The position numbers and the translations under genes were made by a program. This document shows positions 8,646-19,547 of a DNA stretch of 64,000 nt, one piece after another. The stretch comes from CAVWGP01 sp963754645 (GTDB lineage Bacteria > Pseudomonadota > Alphaproteobacteria > Bin65), in NCBI GenBank assembly GCA_963754645.1, contig CAVWGP010000011.1:1612001-1676000 (forward strand). The letters are read 5' to 3'. How positions within the stretch are numbered: the stretch's first letter is position 1; every line of letters begins with the position of its first letter. The notes below the pieces were generated by a model. The model was given only the letters and a program-made list of their open reading frames with translations, searched no databases and was not told the DNA's origin.

Positions 8646-8986
8646 TGCGCTCCAGCGGGATCGCGAATTGGCGACCGCATACTCTGGGGCAAGCCTAGGC
8701 CGGTTAGGTTAATGAATTGATAGCGACGACGCCCTCCGCAGCGATTTCAGCGCTTTGCCGGACCCATAACGCGTTTGAATTGGCCTTCCTGCGTCAGGCC
8801 GCTTTCGGCCGAAACACTGTGCCGGCGCGCGTTGCCGCCCGACGGGCTTGAACGCGACATGAACCGGCGCTTCAGGCTCGTGTCAGCGGCGCTTTGTTAT
8901 AAATCGGCCAAGGATGAAGCGAGCGGGTCGCCAATTCCGGAACCCGTCCCTCAACCTCGTCCAACCTCATCAAAGGAAACACGTCC
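8646..8986. other. Intergenic stretch without a recognised gene
   Basis: This 341-base region separates the divergent M23 peptidase and small exported protein genes. I see no coding sequence with a plausible start and composition. TTATAAAT near 8897 could be a -10 element for the gene at 8987, but no matching -35 is convincing. Confidence 0.5.
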
Positions 8987-9283
8987 ATGAAGTCACTTCG
9001 CACTGTCCTCGCCGCCGCGGCAATCGCCGTGGCCGCCATCACCGCCACCGGCACCGCGCAAGCGTCGCCGTCGGGCGCCACCAGCCTGATCTATCCGGGC
9101 TATTGCTACGGTTACGTGACCAAGGTCACGCATCTCGGTTTGATCTGGCGCTCGCACTGGGATCGCGTCGATGTCTACAAGAAGGTCCGCATCGGCTACT
9201 TCTGCGCGAAAATCAAGGTGTACAGCTACTACAAGTTCCATCGTTCGTTCGGCTTTCCGTTCTTCGCCAAAAAAGTCTCGTAG
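8987..9283 (+). CDS. Small exported protein, 98 residues
   Basis: Begins with a textbook signal peptide (basic MKSLR, hydrophobic core to about residue 20, cleavage after TAQAS or nearby). The mature part of about 70 residues is rich in Tyr, Lys and Phe, with two cysteines (CYGYV and FCAK) that could pair in the periplasm. AAAGGA lies 8-13 bases before the ATG. A strong terminator follows at 9334. No family is recognised. It is the first of three small exported proteins in a row. Confidence 0.75.
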   Translation: MKSLRTVLAAAAIAVAAITATGTAQASPSGATSLIYPGYCYGYVTKVTHLGLIWRSHWDRVDVYKKVRIGYFCAKIKVYSYYKFHRSFGFPFFAKKVS

Positions 9284-9331
9284 TCCGGTCTGAGCCGGCG
9301 GCGCCGAAAAGCCCGCAAGCTCTGCGCAATC

Positions 9332-9366
9332 GAGAGGCCCGGTCGCAAGATCGGGCCTCTTGCTTT
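9332..9366 (+). terminator. Rho-independent terminator after the 98-residue exported protein
   Basis: A 12-bp stem AGAGGCCCGGTC / GATCGGGCCTCT with one G-T wobble closes on a GCAA tetraloop and is followed by TTGCTTT. Confidence 0.85.
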
Positions 9367-9368
9367 GC

Positions 9369-9407
9369 TGTGATGGCCGTCACACCGCCGCTGTGACGGC
9401 CGTCACT
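9369..9407. promoter_or_regulatory. Two tandem CRP-type palindromes
   Basis: TGTGATGGCCGTCACA (9369-9384) fits the CRP consensus TGTGA-N6-TCACA exactly. TGTGACGGCCGTCACT (9392-9407) contains the perfect palindrome GTGACGGCCGTCAC. Their centres are 23 bp apart, about two helical turns, so both sites face the same side of the DNA. They lie about 100 bases upstream of the 59-residue exported protein gene. An identical copy of the second site precedes the L,D-transpeptidase gene at 59305. Confidence 0.7.
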
Positions 9408-9503
9408 GCGCCCGACGGCGCATCCTGGCACGCTCGCTTCATGATGAATGTCCAAGCGGCCCTGCCGAAACAGGCCGCGCCACAACCAACCGGAGGAACC
9501 GCC

Positions 9504-9683
9504 ATGAAAACGAAATTGCTGATCGCCGCCGCCCTTGCTTCGCTCGCCTTCGCCGGCACGGCCCAAGCCAATGTCCGCTTCCATTACGGCTTCTACGGCA
9601 CGCCCACCAGCCAGGAACAAAATCCCGCCTATGGCTGCATTCGCTGGGATGCCGCGACCGCGCGTTACTACAGGGTCTGCTAG
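9504..9683 (+). CDS. Small exported Cys-containing protein, 59 residues
   Basis: Precursor with a clear signal peptide (MKTKLLIAAALASLAFAG, cleavage after AQA). The mature peptide of about 37 residues contains YGFYGTP, YGCIRWD and a C-terminal YYRVC; the two cysteines may form a disulfide. GGAGGA at 9492-9497 is an excellent ribosome binding site six bases before the ATG, which decides the start. Two CRP-type palindromes upstream suggest cAMP- or nutrient-linked control. A strong terminator follows at 9716. No family is recognised. Confidence 0.78.
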   Translation: MKTKLLIAAALASLAFAGTAQANVRFHYGFYGTPTSQEQNPAYGCIRWDAATARYYRVC

Positions 9684-9715
9684 CGTTTTAGCCGACGATC
9701 GACGACAATCCGGCG

Positions 9716-9742
9716 ACGGCCCGCTCTTGCAGCGGGCCGTTT
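9716..9742 (+). terminator. Rho-independent terminator after the 59-residue exported protein
   Basis: A perfect 10-bp stem ACGGCCCGCT / AGCGGGCCGT with loop CTTGC is followed by TTTTGCTTT. Confidence 0.88.
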
Positions 9743-9909
9743 TGCTTTGCGGGCCATTGAAGATTTCAGAACCACGCGATTGCGGGCGTTTCAAGTCTGG
9801 CTTCAGCAACGGTTCAGCCGCCGAGTGGTAGAACATCACAACAAATTGAAATGGCGAGCAACGCTCCGCGCGCCAACAACCCAACTCGCAAGCAACAAGG
9901 AAACGACCG

Positions 9910-10275
9910 ATGACCCGCAATATCATGACACTCGCCGCCGGCATGGTGCTCGCGCTGGCAGCCGGATCGCAGTCCGCCTCGGCCGCCGGCGCGGCCAAGA
10001 ACGACCACATCACGACGAAATACAAGTGCGCCAACGGCAAGCTCGTTGTCGTCACCTATTTCAAAGAAGACGCCAAGAAAATCGGGCATGCCGCGGGAAT
10101 GCGTTGGGCCGGCAAATACTACAAGCTTGTCGCCAAAAAAGAGACCGCGCGCGGTGGCATCTTCATCAGCAAGAAGGACAAACTCGTCTGGGACGTGCAC
10201 TTCATCGGAGAGCAAGGCACGCTCAAGATCGGCAAGAAAAAGCTCGCATGCGACTCTCAGGACGTGAACCAATAG
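9910..10275 (+). CDS. Exported protein, possibly MliC-like lysozyme inhibitor, 121 residues
   Basis: The signal peptide (hydrophobic residues 5-20, cleavage near ASA-AG) is followed by a basic beta-rich domain with KYKCANGKLVVVTYF, WAGKYYKLV and a late LACDS; the two cysteines are placed for a disulfide. The Y-x-C-x-N-G opening, the following beta strand and the GTLKIG ending recall the MliC/PliC lysozyme-inhibitor fold, but its most conserved core is weak, so this is a suggestion only. AAGGA at 9896-9900 supports the start. It may be an independent unit, since a terminator precedes it. Confidence 0.7.
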   Translation: MTRNIMTLAAGMVLALAAGSQSASAAGAAKNDHITTKYKCANGKLVVVTYFKEDAKKIGHAAGMRWAGKYYKLVAKKETARGGIFISKKDKLVWDVHFIGEQGTLKIGKKKLACDSQDVNQ

Positions 10276-10278
10276 TCG

Positions 10279-10308
10279 CCGGGCCGCGCTGGTTTCGGCG
10301 GCGCGGCC
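10279..10308. terminator. GC-rich hairpin between convergent genes
   Basis: Stem CGGGCCGCGC / GCGCGGCCCG without a U-run lies between the exported protein gene and the convergent hydrolase gene. It may act as a weak bidirectional terminator. Confidence 0.45.
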
Positions 10309-10324
10309 CGAATCCAGTCGCCAA

Positions 10325-11242
10325 CTAGCGAATTTCCGGCGGCGGCCCGTCCCAGCGACGGGCCGCTGCTGTTTCCGCATCGGGCGCCAGCTCCGGCAGC
10401 AAGTATCGCCGCCACAGGGTCGGCTCGAAGGCGCGGCGAAAAGCGCCGAAATGGCCGATGCGCGCCGCGCCGATGTCGCCCGGCGCAAGCCGCACCATCT
10501 GGCGCGGGGCGCCCGAATAGGTCTCGTGCAAGGCCGCGATATTGCGCGCCGACATGAATTCATCGTCGGTAAACGACAGCGACACGATCGGCGCGCGCAC
10601 GTCGGCATAGGCTTTGCGCAGCTCCGCGCCCTCGGCCCCGGCCGCATAGTCGCGATGCAGACACCAGCGCCGCCACTGCCGGATCACGCCCGGCGGCAGA
10701 TCGCCCACCATGCCCAAGCGCCGGCCAGGAAAGTAACCGCACAACGCCGTCAACAGCGGCGCCGCGACGAACCACAGAAACCACGATCGGCGGCGCAGCG
10801 AAGCCGTGTTGTCGCGCCAATAGCCCGAGCCGGCGGCCACGGTGACGATCCTTGCAAGCTGCGCGGCGTTTGGAACCATGGGGACGATTTGCCCGCCGAG
10901 GCTGTGGCCGAGCCAGATCAGCGGCGTCGCCGGCCAGCGCGCGGCGACCGCGTCGAGCATGGCGGCGCAGTCCTGACGAGCCCAAGTAAAAACGTCGCCG
11001 GGAAAGCCGCGCAGGCGCTCCGGGCACGATAGGCCCATGCCGCGGTAATCGAAGGTCGCGGCGGCAAGACCTTCGGCCGCGAGCCATTCGGCGAAGGCGC
11101 GATAATAGTCCTGCGCCACGCCCATGGCGGGGACGATCAGGACGGCGCCGCGCGGCGCCGCAGCGGGCGCGAAGAAGCGCGCGGCGAGACGAAAGCCGTC
11201 AGGAGCGATGACCGAACGGAATTCAAACGCTGTCACGGTCAT
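10325..11242 (-). CDS. Alpha/beta-fold hydrolase (predicted serine hydrolase/esterase)
   Basis: 305-residue cytoplasmic protein of the alpha/beta hydrolase fold. The nucleophile elbow is canonical (GHSLGG, about residues 112-117), the acid is probably in SFTDDEFM and the catalytic His in IGHFGAF near residue 270. This contrasts with three other hydrolases in the window that lack the Ser. DYRGMGLS and the cap-region sequence resemble the COG4757 group of predicted hydrolases; the substrate is unknown. Its ATG overlaps the stop of the upstream 77-residue reading frame by four bases (ATGA), suggesting translational coupling. Confidence 0.88.
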   Translation of the reverse strand: MTVTAFEFRSVIAPDGFRLAARFFAPAAAPRGAVLIVPAMGVAQDYYRAFAEWLAAEGLAAATFDYRGMGLSCPERLRGFPGDVFTWARQDCAAMLDAVAARWPATPLIWLGHSLGGQIVPMVPNAAQLARIVTVAAGSGYWRDNTASLRRRSWFLWFVAAPLLTALCGYFPGRRLGMVGDLPPGVIRQWRRWCLHRDYAAGAEGAELRKAYADVRAPIVSLSFTDDEFMSARNIAALHETYSGAPRQMVRLAPGDIGAARIGHFGAFRRAFEPTLWRRYLLPELAPDAETAAARRWDGPPPEIR

Positions 11243-11472
11243 ATCGCGTCAGCCGAACCGTTGAAATTGACTGTGGAACGTCGTTTGCTTGTCGCTTGCG
11301 CCACTGAAATTTCCTCGGCTTCGGTCGAAAGGACTATCTGCCGCAGGCCTGCTTCCCGCTGAAGGCGCCACAGTTGAATTGGCGCGAGCACGGCGTGCGA
11401 TCGGGCAGAGGCCGTATCCAAGAGCATTAACTCTTTGATTTCATCGCGAAATTGAATTTCAATGCGAAACAT
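11239..11472 (-). CDS. Hypothetical 77-residue protein coupled to the hydrolase gene
   Basis: Short reading frame (MFRIEIQFRDEIKELMLLD, later LAPIQLWRLQREAG) that ends in a 4-base ATGA overlap with the hydrolase start; this is the main support that it is real. It has no signal peptide, membrane segment or known motif. Codon use is less GC3-biased than in its neighbours, and it lies next to the rRNA promoter region, so it may be a young or spurious gene. Confidence 0.45.
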   Translation of the reverse strand: MFRIEIQFRDEIKELMLLDTASARSHAVLAPIQLWRLQREAGLRQIVLSTEAEEISVAQATSKRRSTVNFNGSADAI

Positions 11473-11562
11473 ATCGGGCCACCCCGTCGCCGCCCCTCAG
11501 CTTTGTCCACAGCCCGCGAAGCGGGCGGTACGACGAATATAACATCCTCTTCATAATTCCAT

Positions 11563-11591
11563 TTGACAGCCCAAAACCTCGCGCCTATATA
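11563..11591 (+). promoter_or_regulatory. rRNA operon promoter
   Basis: TTGACA at 11563-11568 and TATATA at 11586-11591 are separated by exactly 17 bases, close to the sigma-70 ideal, and lie about 345 bases upstream of the 16S gene. The preceding stretch (11531-11560) is A/T-rich for this genome and could serve as an UP element. Confidence 0.85.
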
Positions 11592-11935
11592 CCCCGCTCC
11601 CCAGCACGGCCCGGTGTTTCGGCATTCGGGCGCGCGGTTGTGTCAGCCGTGGCTGGATTCTCACATTCGAACCTTTTGTTCGTGCGCGAGACGAAATGAC
11701 GCCGCTATTTTGACAAGTGAAGAGTAAGGAAAGGGATGCGCAGGCGGCGGTGTGCCGTCACGGCACCCAGCGTGGTCGGCTTCGGCTGACTTTGCTGAGT
11801 ATCGCTCGTCTGTGCATCGTGAACCTGAAACATCGATTGAGCTTCGGCTTGATCGGTCGTTTCGTGTAACGCCAAATCACAGTGCGAGCGGGATACTCGA
11901 AACCGTCCGGAAGGCGAAAGTCTTTCGGCGCAATT

Positions 11936-13431
<1,496 letters not shown>

Positions 13432-13609
13432 GCTGGTGGAAACCGCCCGATCAAACGCGGGAGAGGTTCTGCCGCAGACTTAACAAATGTGTTCGCGGCG
13501 CATGCCGCCGTCTCCGTATCCCTTTCCTAATCCTCGCTCGGTCGAGTTGAGCGGCGTGGTAGTGCGCTTGGATCTCGGTCCAGGCCGGTTGGCGTCCGTT
13601 CTTGACAGG

Positions 13610-13686
13610 GGGCTAGTAGCTCAGCTGGTTAGAGCGCGCGCTTGATAAGCGTGAGGTCGGAGGTTCAAATCCTCCCTGGCCCACCA
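13610..13686 (+). tRNA. tRNA-Ile (GAT)
   Basis: 77-base cloverleaf in the 16S-23S spacer: acceptor GGGCTAG / CTGGCCC with one wobble, anticodon GAT at 13644-13646, T-loop GGTTCAAATCC, encoded CCA end. Confidence 0.98.
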
Positions 13687-13745
13687 TTATCCGGATTTGT
13701 TGCCGACGATCGGTTCTCCGGCGTAAGGTGCGGCCCTGGAATTTC

Positions 13746-13821
13746 GGGGCTGTAGCTCAGCTGGGAGAGCACCTGCTTTGCAAGCAGGGGGTCGTCGGTT
13801 CGATCCCGATCAGCTCCACCA
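13746..13821 (+). tRNA. tRNA-Ala (TGC)
   Basis: 76-base cloverleaf: acceptor GGGGCTG / CAGCTCC, D-arm GCTCAGCTGGGAGAGC, anticodon TGC in CTTTGCAAG, T-arm CGGTTCGATCCCG, encoded CCA. Standard second tRNA of the rRNA spacer. Confidence 0.98.
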
Positions 13822-13932
13822 CCGCTCGTTATTTTCGCTAACTCGACCTTATGTGTTTGGCAATTTTCGCCCGGACTTGATTCGGGCGCTGCCGAGGATT
13901 TTGCTTCTGCACGTTTTACGTGCCGAGGCGCT

Positions 13933-13959
13933 CATTCCCATCGTGAAGATCGTGTGTGC
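13933..13959 (+). repeat. Left arm of a long-range inverted pair flanking 23S-5S
   Basis: These 27 bases (core TTCCCATCGTGAAGATCGTG) are the reverse complement of 17301-17327 at 26 of 27 positions. The one difference would be a G-U pair in RNA. The arms lie between tRNA-Ala and 23S, and after 5S. Confidence 0.8.
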
Positions 13960-14214
13960 ACTGACCGTCTAAGCCAATTCGTTCTTGGAGTCCGGCCTGT
14001 CGAACGCTCCCCCAGAGCGCGAGATGGACTGGGCGCGTAGAAAAGGGCGGAATGGCGGGTCAAAAATTGCATCGAGCGGAAATCGTTTTTGCAACGTCAA
14101 GCTCGGATCGTGCGGCGAACTTTTGCAAGAGCGCCAAGCGGACGAGCCCCAGGGTGAAATTTCAGAGCTAGAAATAGCGCTGGCGCTTTCTCCTGCGTGC
14201 GACGGTTTCTTAGA

Positions 14215-16965
<2,751 letters not shown>

Positions 16966-17140
16966 CGTCGCCCGCAAGGGCGGCGGAGGAACGGTCGCGC
17001 GCAGCAGAAAACGCCAACCGAACGAACGGTTGCGTCCTGTTCGCCAACGCAAAACACATTCTTCGCTCGGTACGAAAGTTGATCCGTAAGTCGGCGGTCA
17101 GTGCACGCTTCTTCTTTTCCGCTAGCGCCGTGTTTCGACG

Positions 17141-17257
17141 GCTTGGTGGTTTTTGCGAGGGGGACACACCCGATCCCATTCCGAACTCGGCCGTTAAGCC
17201 CCTCAGCGCCGATGGTACTATGTCACGTAGTCATGGGAGAGTAGGTCGCCGCCAGGC
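17141..17257 (+). rRNA. rrf: 5S ribosomal RNA
   Basis: About 117 bases: helix I GCTTGGTGG pairs with CCGCCAGGC, with the conserved CCCGATCCCATTCCGAACTC loop and GGGAGAGTAGGTCGCCGCC at the 3' side. Confidence 0.95.
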
Positions 17258-17300
17258 CTTCCAAGCACGGCGCGAAACGGAAAAGCGGGAAGCGCTGCAA

Positions 17301-17327
17301 GCGCACACGATCTTCACGATGGGAATG
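17301..17327 (+). repeat. Right arm of the long-range inverted pair flanking 23S-5S
   Basis: Reverse complement of 13933-13959 (see that entry). It lies 43 bases after 5S and just before the terminator-like hairpin. Confidence 0.8.
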
Positions 17328-17332
17328 CCAAA

Positions 17333-17375
17333 GGCCTGCCGGCAGGTTGCAACCTCGCAGGCAGGCCATCTGTTT
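17333..17375 (+). terminator. Probable rRNA operon terminator
   Basis: Outer stem GGCCTGCC (17333-17340) / GGCAGGCC (17360-17367), with an inner palindrome AGGTTGCAACCT, followed by ATCTGTTTT. Confidence 0.65.
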
Positions 17376-17376
17376 T

Positions 17377-17412
17377 CCCCTCTCCCCTTGAGGGAGAGGG
17401 CCGGGGTGAGGG
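17377..17412. repeat. Dispersed palindromic repeat (CTCTCCC/GGGAGAG type)
   Basis: CCCCTCTCCCCTTGAGGGAG followed by AGGGCCGGGGTGAGGG. I recognise this as a widespread proteobacterial intergenic palindrome that ends in GCCGGGGTGAGGG. It forms a hairpin CCCTCTCCC / GGGAGAGGG. Confidence 0.7.
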
Positions 17413-17470
17413 CCAGGGCAAGCAGCGACCGGGCCGATTCTTGCCGGACTTCGGAAATCTCCTTACTGAT

Positions 17471-17657
17471 GCGGGGTGGAGCAGCCCGCATGTTTAGCTC
17501 GCCGCCGGCGAGCGAAACGAACCAAAAGGCGCTACCGGGCGATTGCCCGGACGACACTACTGACGCGGGGTGGAGCAGCCCGCGCGCATAGCTCGCCGAA
17601 AGCGAGCTAGGCAAACCAAAAGGCGCTACCGGGCGATCGCCCGGACGACATCACTGA

Positions 17658-17658
<1 letters not shown>
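17471..17658 (+). repeat. Two 94-bp tandem units carrying the 5' part of tRNA-fMet
   Basis: GCGGGGTGGAGCAGCCCG (bases 2-19 of the initiator tRNA) occurs at 17471, 17565 and, within the intact tRNA, at 17659: a period of exactly 94 bases. In the first two units it is followed by TAGCTCG and then a hairpin (GCTCGCC/GGCGAGC in unit 1, AGCTCGC/GCGAGCT in unit 2) that replaces the anticodon arm. Next come the shared AACCAAAAGGCGCTACCGGG, the palindrome CCGGGCGATCGCCCGG (one mismatch in unit 1) and ACGACA. Neither partial copy can be a functional tRNA. Confidence 0.88.
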
Positions 17659-17734
<76 letters not shown>

Positions 17735-17742
17735 TTTCAAAG

Positions 17743-17769
17743 AAAAAACGCCCCGGTGGGGCGTTTTTT
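17743..17769 (+). terminator. Rho-independent terminator after tRNA-fMet
   Basis: Stem AAAAACGCCCC / GGGGCGTTTTT with a GGT loop and a T-run, nine bases after the tRNA. A second weaker hairpin (GCCCCAGTGGGGC, 17802-17814, then CTTTTA) and two copies of GAAATCCCCCGGAGGG (17774, 17827) follow. Confidence 0.92.
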
Positions 17770-17905
17770 ATTTGAAATCCCCCGGAGGGATCGACCGAGT
17801 TGCCCCAGTGGGGCGCCTTTTACTGTGAAATCCCCCGGAGGGCGTACAGGCGGCCCGCTCGCGACCCTTTTCGATTGTCCCGGTCCGCGGCGCGCACAGG
17901 TCCGG

Positions 17906-17934
17906 TTGACATTGTATATACATTTGTCTATATA
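17906..17934 (+). promoter_or_regulatory. Promoter and operator of the brnTA pair
   Basis: TTGACA (17906-17911) and TATATA (17929-17934) are 17 bases apart. The palindrome TGTATATACA (17913-17922) lies in the spacer, where an autorepressing antitoxin would block the polymerase. Confidence 0.75.
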
Positions 17935-17948
17935 AGGGACCTGCGGCG

Positions 17949-18278
17949 GTGACCGAGCGGGCATCCCAATGGCCGGAGATTATCGAGCTGCGGTTCGAGT
18001 GGGATGCCGGGAAGAACGCGGCCAACGTCGCCAAGCACGGATTGAGTTTCGAAAACGCGCGCCGGGCGTTTCTTGGGCCGATGCTGATCCGGATCGACGA
18101 TCGTCGAGACTACGGCGAAGAAAGACGAATCGGCCTTGGACGGATCGAGGACATCGTCGTCGCGATCGCTTTCACAGTGCGCTCCGACAAGGTGCGCATC
18201 ATCTCGGCACGGAAGGCCAATCGGAATGAAACGAAAGCCCACGAGAAAGCCTTCGGCCCGGAAGGCCCTGGACGCTGA
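17949..18278 (+). CDS. brnT: BrnT-family ribonuclease toxin
   Basis: 109-residue RelE-fold endoribonuclease toxin of the BrnT family. It shows FEWDAGKNAANVAKHGLSFENA (about 17-38), the family's opening signature, followed by RIDDRRDYGEERRIGLG, IVVAIAFTVR and the C-terminal IISARKANRNE. The start is a GTG 15 bases after the -10 element, so the leader is very short. It is slightly longer than usual at both ends (typical about 90). The antitoxin gene overlaps its 3' end by 53 bases, as in other brnTA operons, and the BrnA dimer is known to repress this promoter. Confidence 0.9.
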   Translation: MTERASQWPEIIELRFEWDAGKNAANVAKHGLSFENARRAFLGPMLIRIDDRRDYGEERRIGLGRIEDIVVAIAFTVRSDKVRIISARKANRNETKAHEKAFGPEGPGR

Positions 18279-18525
18279 AATCGGCCGGTTGCGCCGGAAG
18301 CCGGACGCGGATATCGATTACTCCGACATTGAGAAGACCGATGCGGCATTCTGGGCAAAGGCGAGCGTCGCGCTGCCGGCCGAGAAGGCGATGATTTCGA
18401 TCCGCGTCGACCGCGACGTGCTCGACTGGTACCGGCGGCACGCCCGCCGCTACCAAACGCTCATCAACGCCGTTCTCCGGCAGTACAAGGAAGCGCGCGA
18501 ACGGGAAGGAATATCGCGGAAATGA
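18226..18525 (+). CDS. brnA: BrnA-family antitoxin
   Basis: 99-residue DNA-binding antitoxin that neutralises BrnT. The basic N-terminus MKRKPTRKPSARKALDAEIG leads to IDYSDIEKTDAAFWAKA, and the ribbon-helix-helix-like C-terminus MISIRVDRDVLDWYRRHARRYQTLINAVLRQY is diagnostic. The start at 18226 lies inside brnT; an upstream extension in the same frame (from 18136) is low-complexity and rejected. The gene is translated in a different frame from brnT, so coupling is likely. Confidence 0.9.
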   Translation: MKRKPTRKPSARKALDAEIGRLRRKPDADIDYSDIEKTDAAFWAKASVALPAEKAMISIRVDRDVLDWYRRHARRYQTLINAVLRQYKEAREREGISRK

Positions 18526-18565
18526 TCGGCGGGCCTTGAACGCCAGCGTCGCCGCCGCGCCGCTC

Positions 18566-19015
18566 TCAATTCCCCGCGGGCAGCGTCTGGAACGGATCGA
18601 TCGTCTCCATCTCCATCGGCGCGAAATGGCGCTCGTTGCGCGTGAGGATCGTCAGGTCGTGCCGGCGGGCCGTTGCCGCGATGGCGATATCGGCGAAGCC
18701 CGGAGCGTGGCCGCGGCTCCGCGCGAAGTCGGAGAGGGCGCCGGCAATCTCCGCGGCTGGACTGTCGAAGGCGAGGACGCGATCGCCGTAAAGATGCAGC
18801 ACGGTGCGGAGCCAGGCCGAGAGGGTGACGGCCTTGCGCCTTGCACCCTCGCGCCTCGCCTTCGCGATGCCGTCGGCGATCTCGGCAACAGTGACCGCCG
18901 AGAGGAAAAGATCGGCCGAGTGCCTGTCCATCCAGGCGACGAGCTCGGGGCGGCGCACGGCCGCCGTCGGCGCGGCGGCCGAGACGACGTTGGTATCGAC
19001 CAGATAACGCGTCAC
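18566..19015 (-). CDS. vapC: VapC-like PIN-domain ribonuclease toxin
   Basis: 149-residue PIN-domain toxin (FitB/VapC type). The acidic active-site residues are visible: LVDTNVVSA (Asp7), TVAEIADG (Glu45 region), and the late GFADIAIAATA with Asp, followed by LTILTRNERHF. It is expected to cut RNA when free of its antitoxin. The ATG overlaps the antitoxin stop by four bases. It converges on brnA, with the 3' ends 40 bases apart, so two unrelated toxin-antitoxin pairs face each other. Confidence 0.92.
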   Translation of the reverse strand: MTRYLVDTNVVSAAAPTAAVRRPELVAWMDRHSADLFLSAVTVAEIADGIAKARREGARRKAVTLSAWLRTVLHLYGDRVLAFDSPAAEIAGALSDFARSRGHAPGFADIAIAATARRHDLTILTRNERHFAPMEMETIDPFQTLPAGN

Positions 19016-19254
19016 AGTCCGGTGTTACGCATCGGCGCCCGGCCGCGCTTCGGCAGGTCTCCCGGCCCGAGCGGCGCCGACATCAAGAGACGGCCGAAGG
19101 ACGGCACGCGCGAGAGCCGCTCCCAATCGGCGAAGCCGAGCACGACCGCCTCGGCCTTGCCGTGCCGCGTGATGAGCGATGGCTTGCCCCGCGTCGCCCG
19201 GTTTACCACCGCCGACAGGTTTGCCTTGGCATCCTTCAATTGAATCTTGCGCAT
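19012..19254 (-). CDS. Phd/YefM-type antitoxin of the VapC pair
   Basis: 80-residue antitoxin beginning MRKIQLKDAKANLSAVVNRA, the Phd/YefM N-terminal fold that dimerises and binds the operator. ITRHGKAEAVVLGFADWERL follows, and the C-terminal tail probably wraps the toxin. Four residues further upstream (ATG at 19266) is possible, but that start would sit inside the operator palindrome, so the inner ATG is preferred. It is co-transcribed with vapC through a 4-base overlap. Confidence 0.88.
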   Translation of the reverse strand: MRKIQLKDAKANLSAVVNRATRGKPSLITRHGKAEAVVLGFADWERLSRVPSFGRLLMSAPLGPGDLPKRGRAPMRNTGL

Positions 19255-19264
19255 GACACCCAGC

Positions 19265-19285
19265 ATATGACCAGAGTAGTCATAT
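19265..19285. promoter_or_regulatory. Operator palindrome of the Phd/VapC operon
   Basis: Perfect inverted repeat ATATGAC-N7-GTCATAT immediately upstream of the antitoxin gene, with the A/T-rich stretch ATATATAC overlapping its right arm. This is typical of autoregulated toxin-antitoxin promoters. Confidence 0.75.
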
Positions 19286-19547
19286 ATACGCGGAAAGCTC
19301 AGCCGGCAACAAGATCGACGCTCTCATCGGGGATCTTGTCGATCAGGGTGGGGGGTGCACAGACGCGACTGTTGTTCGGTGTCGAATGAACACTGGCGCT
19401 TCAGTCGCGGCGCGAACCCCGAACCCTCCGTCCGTCGAGGCCCTTCGGCCTCGACCCCGAAGAGGAGAGGGATAAAGGTGGCGCCGCTCACGCGCCCTTC
19501 TCACTCGCCCGCCGCGACGCCGGCGGCGCCGTCCCCGCCGGCCGCCG

